Of a DNA stretch of 64,000 bases, positions 1-8,788 are shown one piece after another. Source of the stretch: Methylobacterium iners. GTDB lineage: Bacteria > Pseudomonadota > Alphaproteobacteria > Rhizobiales > Beijerinckiaceae. The stretch lies in the NCBI RefSeq assembly GCF_022179305.1, contig NZ_BPQP01000061.1, forward strand, positions 1 to 64,000, in the 5' to 3' direction. The translations under genes were made by a program, and so were the position numbers. How positions within the stretch are numbered: the first letter of the stretch is position 1; each line of letters opens with the position of its first letter. Under the pieces are notes generated by a model that did no database searches, was not told the DNA's origin, and saw only the letters and a program-made list of their open reading frames with translations.

Positions 1-2
1 TG

Positions 3-515
3 CGCGACGTCGCCTTCAAGGTGGTGGGCATCGGCTCGGTCGGCCGCGTCTGCGCCGTCGGCCTCTACGCGGATGCCGACGGGGCGCCGCTCTTCCTCCA
101 GATCAAGGAGGCGCGCGAGTCCGTCATGGCTCCCCTCGTCCTGCCTGGACACAGGATCTCGGCCTCGGGCGGCGAGCGGGTGGTCGAGGGCCAGAGGATC
201 ATGCAGGCGGCGAGCGACCTCTTTCTTGGCACCGCTCGGTCGCCGGCGAGCGGCCGCGCCTACTACGTGCGGCAGCTGAAGAACCACAAGCTCTCCGACG
301 TGGCCGAGATGATGTCGCGGGACGGGCCCAAGCGCTACGCCGCCCTGTGCGGGCGCACCCTCGCCCGCGCCCATGCGCGCTCCGGGGATGCGGCCATGAT
401 CGCAGGCTATCTCGGAACGGGGGACGGGTTCGACCGCGCGGTCGCGGAATTCGCGCTGGCCTATGCGGCGCAGACGCAAGCTGACCATGCGGCGCTCCTG
501 GAGCGGGACGCCTGA
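3..515 (+). CDS. DUF2252 family protein (3' part only)
   Basis: This is the C-terminal 170 residues or so of a gene that begins before the window. The first visible codons read RDVAFKVVGIGSVGRVC, which matches the conserved core of DUF2252 proteins, an uncharacterised family with a kinase-like fold. Later blocks also fit: a lysine-bearing 'LQIKEAR' strand, 'RVVEGQRIMQAASDLFLG', 'YYVRQLKNHK' and 'LARAHARSGDA'. The stop is at 513-515. A family-A repeat begins about 40 bases downstream. No substrate is established for the family, so no specific function is given. Family assignment is fairly sure; role unknown. Confidence 0.8.
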   Translation, partial: RDVAFKVVGIGSVGRVCAVGLYADADGAPLFLQIKEARESVMAPLVLPGHRISASGGERVVEGQRIMQAASDLFLGTARSPASGRAYYVRQLKNHKLSDVAEMMSRDGPKRYAALCGRTLARAHARSGDAAMIAGYLGTGDGFDRAVAEFALAYAAQTQADHAALLERDA

Positions 516-553
516 TGCCGCTTCCGGTCGATTGGACCGGTTGGCTCGCGCGG

Positions 554-662
554 CTCTCCTCCCCCTTGTGGGGAGGAGTTGGAGGTGGGGGTGGTTCCGC
601 CTGGTGAGCGGCAGGGTCACCCAGCCACCCCCACCCTCGATCCCTCCCCACAAGGGGGAGGG
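554..662. repeat. Family-A palindromic repeat, copy A1
   Basis: An imperfect palindrome whose left arm begins CTCCTCCCCCTTGTGGGGAG and whose right arm ends CCCTCCCCACAAGGGGGAGG. Between them lie a second pair of arms (GGAGGTGGGGGTGG / CCACCCCCACC) and a short variable centre. The same sequence recurs near 25729, 29824 and 45711, with a half copy near 36537. It lies between convergent genes and could also fold as a transcription terminator. Confidence 0.85.
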
Positions 663-677
663 AAGCGCGTCGCGGCC

Positions 678-2631
678 TTACATCACGCCCCAGATCGGGT
701 CGTCCTGTACGAGCGCGAGCGTATTGCTCCGGCCCGGCAGCGCGTAGGGATCGGCTTCCGCCAGGTTGACGCCGTAGCCGAGGTCCTGGAGCGAGGCGAT
801 CGTCATCCGGCTCATCTCGAGGCCGCCGCTGGCGAAGCCCGTCATCAGCTCGCTGCGGAAGATGTCCTCCTCCCAATGGCCGCCGGCGGTGCCGGGCCCG
901 CCATCGTTCTCGAGCGGGATGAAGGTCTCGTTCCCTCCGGTCAGGACCCGGTACTCGGCGAGCGCAGCGGCCCCGTCGTACTGGTTGGTGCCCGCGGTGA
1001 GGCCGGCACGCTCCCAGAGCGTCCCGAGGCCGAGGACATGGCCCATCTCGTGAAGGATGACGCCGAGCAAGCTGCCGTTCCCGGCGAGCGCGGCGACGTC
1101 GGCCGAGTCGAACTGCATGATCCCATGCGTCGGCAAGCCGCCGGCCGAGGCCGGACGGAGCTCGTCGGGGCCGGCCTGACCCAGGGTGCCGCCGCTCCCG
1201 TCGATGCTCGTGACGCTCGCATCGATCAGCAGATCGTCGATCGTGCCGAACCGGGACGACGTGAAGTTCGGCAGGTCGGCGGTGATCACCTCTTCCCAGC
1301 GCGCCGCGGCCTGATCGAACAGGCTCTGGTAGGCGGCATCGCCCGTGTAGCGGATCTGGATGTCGAAGGCCCCGGCGGTGGGCGGCGGCGGGGCGGTGAC
1401 GTTCGCCGCGCTGAGCGAATAGGTCCCCGTTCCCGTCGCGGAGGCGCCGTCGGCTTCCAGGTAGTAGGTCCCGCTGGTCGAGGCGGTGAAGCTGATCTGC
1501 GAATTCAGCGTGCCGCCGAAATCGTTGTTCGCCGCCAGCTGCGTGCCGGCGCCGTTCAGCAGCCGAAGCGCCGGATCGGCGAGGCGGCCGCCGGCGCCGG
1601 GCGTCAGGCCGAAGGTGTAGCTCTGGCCGGCGACCAGCGAGATCGCGAAGAGGTCGGTGTCGCCGCCGGTCTCGATCCGGCCGCTCGCCGCCGCGCCGAC
1701 GTTGAGCGTCCCGAGCGGGGCGGTCGTGTCGGCCAGGCTGTCGCGGAAATCGTCGGTCGGGGCCGGCGGCGCGCTGCTCCGCGCCGACAGGGTGTAGTTG
1801 CCCGTTCCGCTCTGATAGCCCTTGGCTTCGAGATAGACGGTCCCGGTCGTGGTCGCCGTGTAGGTGATCTGGGAATTGCGCCCGCCGCCGAAATCGTCGT
1901 TGACAGCGATCTGGCCGCCGTTGCCGTTGAGCAGGCGCAGGACCGGATCGGCCAGCCCGCCGCTCGTCGCGGCGTTCAGGTTGATCGTGTAGGTCTGGCC
2001 GGCGGTCACGGCGAGGGCGAACAGGTCGGCATCACCCCCTGCCTCGATCCGACCGCCGGTCGACGCACCTGCCGTCAGGGTGCCGAACGGCGCGGTGGTG
2101 TCCGTCAGGCTGTCGCGGAAGTCGTCCGCCGGGGTGGTCGGCGCGGTCGGGTTCCGCGCCGTCGCCGACAGCGTGTAGGCGCCCGTGCCCGACTGGTAGC
2201 CCGCCGCCGTCAGGTAGAAAGGTGCCCGACGTCGCCGCCGTGTAGGTGATCTGGGAATTGCGCGAGCCGCCGAAATCGTCGTTGCTCGCGAGGGTCGTGC
2301 CGTTCGCGTTCTGCAGGCTCAGCACGGGATCGGCGAGCCCCGCGGTCGCGGCGCGGTTGAGCCCGAAGGTGTAGGTCTGGCCCGCGGCGAGCGTGATGGC
2401 GAACACGTCCCGGTCGCCGGCCGTCTCGATGCTGCCGGTGACCCGTCCGCCCGGAGCGAGCGTGCCGAAGGGCGCCGTCGTGTCCGGCAGGGCGTCGCGG
2501 TAATCGTCCGCGACCGCGCGGGCGGTGCCGGGACGCGAGACGTTGAAGGAGTGGGTGAGGAAAGAAACTTCCTCGCCACGCCCGTAATAACCCGGACGAA
2601 ATGCCAGAGTATCGTCGAAAATGCGACCCAT
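678..2631 (-). pseudogene. Secreted M8-type metalloprotease with PPC repeats, frameshifted
   Basis: The intact frame would encode about 650 residues. After a short N-terminus come three repeats of the bacterial pre-peptidase (PPC) type, each with blocks like 'DTTAPFGTL', 'AGQTYTFGL' and 'SQITYTA'. A zinc protease domain follows, with HEMGHVLGLG at 1023-1052. Downstream, 'GGHWEED' and 'SELMTGF' fit the third histidine and Met-turn of leishmanolysin-like (M8) enzymes. The reading frame is broken near 2218-2220: the codons for 'SGTFYL' carry one extra T (TTT where TT would keep frame), so repeat 1 is separated from the rest. The start ATG at 2631 follows a purine-rich AGGGGGAAAA. No classical signal peptide or RTX repeats are visible. 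It is either a real pseudogene or an assembly error in a homopolymer. Confidence 0.75.
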
Positions 2632-3290
2632 ATTTTCCCCCTGACAGCAATGTATCGACTGATGTTGGGTGATCACGAAAGTGCGATCGCCCAACATCGC
2701 TGCGCTGGTTTGCGGGAGAACCTGTAACGCGCGTGTCTATGCAAGACAATACATTCGTCGTTTTAGAAATTTCTAATGAAAACGCCGGTCATAGCCTCCA
2801 ATTCTCTGAAATAGTTCGCAAGTCAGAGAATTGTATTTGGATGCTGCGTGGAGCGCCGGCGCGTCTAGCCTCCGTGGCGAGGATGTATTCGAAAGACGAA
2901 GGCTCGACCGCGAGCGTTCGGGTCGAATGCCGTCGACTTACGGCGTTCAGCAACACGCGATCCGCAACCTGGTCGCGCAGGATGTGCCGACGGGGACGCG
3001 ACGAGGACGCGATCGCGTTTCCGCTTCTCGGGGACGACGAAGACTCGAGTTCGCGGCGTCCGGTCTGATCTCGCGCACGAGCCACAGGCCCCCATCCTTG
3101 CGGAATCCTCGCCTCGTCTGACGTCCGGCCCTCCCGTTCATGGGAGCGGGCGATGTCTGGCAAGGGAATCTGCGGGACGACTCTCGCGGGCGATCCCGGA
3201 ATCCTGCGCGGCTCCGGGCCATGCCGCCCCCCGTCATCCACGCCGTTTGCGCGATGCGGAAAGCCGCCGATCCTCCCGCTCTGAACGCTA
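2632..3290. other. Intergenic region with an AT-rich palindromic island
   Basis: I see no convincing gene here; the open frames have no recognisable protein character. The stretch 2740-2840 is clearly AT-richer than its surroundings. It holds a perfect 14-base palindrome TTAGAAATTTCTAA (2763-2776) and a perfect 11-base inverted repeat, CAATTCTCTGA (2799-2809) against TCAGAGAATTG (2823-2833). The rest, 2840-3290, is GC-rich without visible signals. Confidence 0.5.
2661..2698. promoter_or_regulatory. Imperfect inverted repeat upstream of the PPC protease
   Basis: GATGTTGGG-T-GATC at 2661-2674 faces GATC-G-CCCAACATC at 2685-2698. The 14-base arms pair everywhere except one T:G position and are separated by 10 bases. 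It lies 30-67 bases upstream of the protease start, so it could be an operator or a leader hairpin. No regulator can be named. Confidence 0.5.
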
Positions 3291-3316
3291 AGGGCCCCGC
3301 CTTTCGGCGGGGCCCT
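3291..3316 (-). terminator. Rho-independent-type terminator hairpin of the MHS transporter gene
   Basis: Perfect 11-base arms, AGGGCCCCGCC and GGCGGGGCCCT, flank a TTTC loop. The hairpin lies about 28 bases beyond the stop of the transporter gene. There is no long T-run on either side, which is common in high-GC alphaproteobacteria. Confidence 0.75.
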
Positions 3317-3343
3317 CCTCGTCGTCCGTCTCGAACCTTCGGC

Positions 3344-5131
3344 TCAGCGCGCGGGCGCGTCGTCGTAGGTGAAGATGTCGCGATCCTTCGTCTCGGGGAC
3401 GAAGATCGCCCCGATCACCGCCGTCGCGAGCGCGATGACGATCGGGTACCAGAGGCCGAAATAGATGTCGCCGGTCTGGGCCACCATCGCGAAGGCGGTG
3501 GCGGGCAGGAGGCCGCCGAACCAGCCATTGCCGATGTGGTAGGGCAGCGACATCGAGGTGTAGCGGATACGGGTGGGGAAGAGCTCCACCAGCGCCGCCG
3601 CGATCGGCCCGTAGACCATCGTCACGTAGAGGACGAGGATCGTCAGGATGCCGATGATCGTCAGCTTCTGCGCGGAGAAGATGTCGATCACCTTGGCGAA
3701 GTTCGACAGGCCGTCCTTGGGATCGATCGCGATCTTCACGATCCCCGGGTCGGTCGCCGCCGGGTAGCCCGACGCGGTGAGCGCCGCGCTGACATCCTTG
3801 GCGAAGGTCGGCTCGCCGGCGGCGAAGTCCTTGCCGGCGATGTTGACGATCGCCTTGCTGCCCGCCGGCGCGTCCTCCGTGCGGTAGTTCACGGCGCTCC
3901 GTGCGAGCAGCGCCTTGGCGATGTCGCAGGTGTTGGTGAACTTGGCGGTTCCGACCGGATTGAACTGGAAGGAGCAATCCGCCGGGTCGGCCTTGACCAC
4001 CACCTGCGTGTTCTGCTGGGCCGCGTAGAGGGCGGGGTTGGCCGCCGCGGTCAGCGCCTTGAACAGCGGGAAGAAGGTGAGCGCCGCGATGACGCATCCG
4101 CCGAGGATGATCGGCTTGCGGCCGATCCGGTCGGAGAGCGAGCCGAAGAACAGGAACCCGCCGGTGCCGAGGATGAGCGACCAGGCGATGAGCACGTTCG
4201 CCGTGAACTGGTCGACCTTCAGGATCGTCTGGAGGAAGAACAGCGCGTAGAACTGGCCCGTGTACCAGACGACGGCCTGGCCGGCGACGAGGCCGAGCAG
4301 GGCGAAGAGCGCCCACTTGGCGTTGCGCCACTGGCCGAAGGCCTCCGAGAGCGGCGCCTTCGAGCCGGTGCCCTCTTCCTTCATCTTCTTGAAGGCCGGG
4401 CTCTCCTGCATCTGCAGCCGGATCCAGACCGAGATGCCGAGCAGCACGATCGAGACCAGGAACGGAATGCGCCAGCCCCAGGAGGCGAAGGGCGTCAGGG
4501 TCGAGGTCGTGCCGTCGGCGGCGGTGACGACGACGGGCGCGTAGTTCGCGTTCACGTAGATCTGCGTGAACAGGATCACCATGAGCGAGAGCAGCAGGCC
4601 CAGCGTCGCGGTGGTCTGGATGAAGGCGGTGTAGAAGCCGCGCCGTCCCCGGGGGGCGTGCTCGGCCACGTAGACCGCGGCGCCGCCGTACTCGCCGCCG
4701 AGCGCGAGGCCCTGCAGCATGCGTAGCGCGAGGAGGGCGACCGGTGCGACCCAGCCGACGCCGTACTCGTTCATCGTCGCGTAGGAGGGCAGCAGGCCGA
4801 CGACGAAGGTCGACACGCCCATGATCAAGATCGTCACGAGGAAGGTGTATTTCCGGCCGACCATGTCGCCGAGCCGGCCGAACACCAGGGCGCCGAAGGG
4901 GCGCACCAGGAAGCCGGCGGCGAAGGCGAGGAGCGCGAAGACGTTGCGCGTGGCTTCCGGATAGGCCGAGAAGAACTGCGCGCCGATGATCGCGGCGAGC
5001 GAGCCGTAGAGATAGAAGTCGTACCATTCGAAGACGGTGCCGAGGGAGGAGGCCAGGATGACCTTCTTCTCTCCGGCGCTCATCGGCCGCGCCGCCTCGT
5101 CGGCGATCGGCACTGTGGTTCCTACGGCCAT
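3344..5131 (-). CDS. MHS-family (ProP-like) MFS transporter with an extra periplasmic domain
   Basis: A 595-residue secondary transporter of the metabolite:H+ symporter branch of the MFS. The N-terminal 'GTVFEWYDFYLYG' and 'FLVRPFGALVFGRLGDMVGR' blocks are hallmarks of the branch, and a second motif-A copy reads 'GSLSDRIGRKPIILGG'. Usual length is about 430-550 residues. The excess is a hydrophilic insert at roughly 364-485, between predicted helices 9 and 10, which places it outside the inner membrane. It holds two cysteines (about 386 and 402) that could form a disulfide. The start follows a strong GGAGG. The gene lies 121 bases downstream of acs on the same strand, so it may carry acetate or another short carboxylate; that is inference from context. 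Family sure, substrate unknown. Confidence 0.88.
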   Translation of the reverse strand: MAVGTTVPIADEAARPMSAGEKKVILASSLGTVFEWYDFYLYGSLAAIIGAQFFSAYPEATRNVFALLAFAAGFLVRPFGALVFGRLGDMVGRKYTFLVTILIMGVSTFVVGLLPSYATMNEYGVGWVAPVALLALRMLQGLALGGEYGGAAVYVAEHAPRGRRGFYTAFIQTTATLGLLLSLMVILFTQIYVNANYAPVVVTAADGTTSTLTPFASWGWRIPFLVSIVLLGISVWIRLQMQESPAFKKMKEEGTGSKAPLSEAFGQWRNAKWALFALLGLVAGQAVVWYTGQFYALFFLQTILKVDQFTANVLIAWSLILGTGGFLFFGSLSDRIGRKPIILGGCVIAALTFFPLFKALTAAANPALYAAQQNTQVVVKADPADCSFQFNPVGTAKFTNTCDIAKALLARSAVNYRTEDAPAGSKAIVNIAGKDFAAGEPTFAKDVSAALTASGYPAATDPGIVKIAIDPKDGLSNFAKVIDIFSAQKLTIIGILTILVLYVTMVYGPIAAALVELFPTRIRYTSMSLPYHIGNGWFGGLLPATAFAMVAQTGDIYFGLWYPIVIALATAVIGAIFVPETKDRDIFTYDDAPAR

Positions 5132-5252
5132 CTGGGCGTTCCTCCGTTCGTGGGCGATCCTCTCTGGACGGATCGCTGAAGCTTCGTGTGGGGTGAAGTC
5201 GGGTCCGCGCCGCGCTTTCGGCGGCTTCGGAGCGTGAAGCGGTGGGCCCGGA

Positions 5253-7202
<1,950 letters not shown>

Positions 7203-7383
7203 GGCGTTTTCCCTGTTGGTGTCCGATCGTATCGCGGCGTTGCGCGCAGCCGGGACTTCCCAGAAACGTTCTTAGTCGCAGGCAGATACGCTGGGCAAGC
7301 GGGATTTGAACCAGATTTTCGACGGTCAATAGATTTATTTGAAACCAGGCGTCGCCGGCTACGGAAGACCTTGCCCGCCCTCC

Positions 7384-8697
7384 TCAGGTCGGCGGCTGGT
7401 CGCAGGGTTCGGCCCGCGCCGGCCATCCCGGATTGGCGCCAAGGAACTCGGCCACGACCTGGTCCAGGCGGGCGTCGACCGCCTCGCTCATCTGCGGGAT
7501 GGGGCCCGCGGCGGGGAGCCATTTCGCCCCGTCCCAGACCTGCACGAAGCCCGGCGGGTGCCCGCCATGATCCATGCAGGTGAAGGCCACGGCGCGGGCG
7601 AAGCCCGAGAGGCCGAGCTCCTTCCAGCGCACGTCGTCGATGGAAAGGGTCTCGAGGCCGCGCCGCAGATCCTCACCCTTCAGCGCGCCCGGCGCCCCGC
7701 GCCGCTGCGCGTTCCGGATCGCCTCAGCCAGGAGAACGGCGTTGTAGATGCCGCGATTGTAGTGGGTCTCGCCGGATCCGGTCTTGGGAGTTCTCGAGAG
7801 ACCGCGGTCGACGACGTGGAGGTCGATCTCGTCGAAGGCCGGGAAGGCGTCGCCGAAGGCGTGGCGGCTGATCTCCTTGAAGCCCCGTCCCGCCGACCCC
7901 GCCTTGCGCAGCACCGCCTCGTCGGGCCAGCGCAGGGCGATCAGCCGGTCGGCGGGAAAGCCGACCTTGAGCGCCCGCTCGACGGAGATCCCGGCCTGGA
8001 CGCCCTGGCCGAGCAGGATGAGGTGGTTCGGGGGCTGGCGCCCGATGCGCTCCCAGACCTCGTCGTCGCGCTCGGTCTCCTCCAGGGCGAAGAGGGGCGT
8101 GGCGAAGCCGTAGCGCGCTGCCAGATCGCGCAGGGTGGCCAGCGCCGCGGGATCGGCACCCGTGCTGTAGGCGAGCCCGATCGAGAGGTCCTTGAGCTCC
8201 CCGAGCCCGCCCGCCTTCTCGGCGAGGTAGCTCACCGTGATGGTGAGGCCGCCCAGCACCCAGGCGGAGGGGTTGAACACCCAGGGCATCACGTCGCCGC
8301 GCGTGCCGATGGGGAAGCCGTCGGCGAGCGAGAGCAGGGGAATGCGGTCCCGCGCCGAGGGCTCGACCAGGGCCCGGGTCAGGGCCCGGTCGGGCGGGCT
8401 GACGAGCACCGCCCCGGCCTTGCGCGCCGCCTCGTAGCAGGCGAGCCCGCGCTCTAGGTCCGAGGCCACCTCGCATTCCTCGACCTGCACCCGCGTGCCG
8501 CCGATGCCGCCGTCGCGCTGGTTCAGCATCTCGAGGTAATCGCGCATGCCGTTGGCGACGCGGGCGCCGACGGCGGAGGACGGCCCCGTGCGGTTGGTCA
8601 GGAGCGAGAGCACGATCGGCTCGGCCGCCACCGCGCTTCCGGCGTGCAGGAGCGCGACGCAGAGCGCCGCGAGGCGCAGCGCGCGGATCGACATCAT
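7384..8697 (-). CDS. ABC-type solute-binding protein, Leu/Ile/Val (type I) fold
   Basis: A 437-residue secreted protein with a signal peptide of about 24 residues ending 'HAGSAVAA'. The first mature segment, 'IVLSLLTNRTGPSSAVGARVANGMRDYLEMLN', and the later 'NRGIYNAVLLAEAIRNA' follow the pattern of branched-chain amino-acid or urea binding proteins. No permease or ATPase gene is adjacent, so it may serve a distant transporter or act as a sensor. It lies 91 bases downstream of a large histidine kinase gene on the same strand, and the two may be co-transcribed. Two start ATGs are adjacent (8697 and 8694); both follow GGGAGGGAGG. Ligand unknown. Confidence 0.85.
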   Translation of the reverse strand: MMSIRALRLAALCVALLHAGSAVAAEPIVLSLLTNRTGPSSAVGARVANGMRDYLEMLNQRDGGIGGTRVQVEECEVASDLERGLACYEAARKAGAVLVSPPDRALTRALVEPSARDRIPLLSLADGFPIGTRGDVMPWVFNPSAWVLGGLTITVSYLAEKAGGLGELKDLSIGLAYSTGADPAALATLRDLAARYGFATPLFALEETERDDEVWERIGRQPPNHLILLGQGVQAGISVERALKVGFPADRLIALRWPDEAVLRKAGSAGRGFKEISRHAFGDAFPAFDEIDLHVVDRGLSRTPKTGSGETHYNRGIYNAVLLAEAIRNAQRRGAPGALKGEDLRRGLETLSIDDVRWKELGLSGFARAVAFTCMDHGGHPPGFVQVWDGAKWLPAAGPIPQMSEAVDARLDQVVAEFLGANPGWPARAEPCDQPPT

Positions 8698-8788
8698 GCC
8701 TCCCTCCTCCCGGCTGCCCCGATCATGCCAGATCGTCGGAGCCGGGACGAGGGGAGGCTCGACCGAAGGGCTGCGGCCCTGGGGACAG

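Noticed and set aside
579-2249. Long plus-strand open frame across the metalloprotease gene
   Set aside because: It reads against the PPC/metalloprotease frame, starts inside repeat A1, and encodes repetitive Arg/Gly/Ala-rich sequence typical of antisense of GC-rich genes.
2789-3241. Open frames between the metalloprotease and the MHS transporter
   Set aside because: No start site, domain or protein-like composition. The region looks non-coding or decayed.
7290-7330. A stretch resembling a tRNA T-arm (complement GGTTCAAATCCCG)
   Set aside because: The neighbouring bases do not pair as a T-stem and there is no acceptor or anticodon arm around it.
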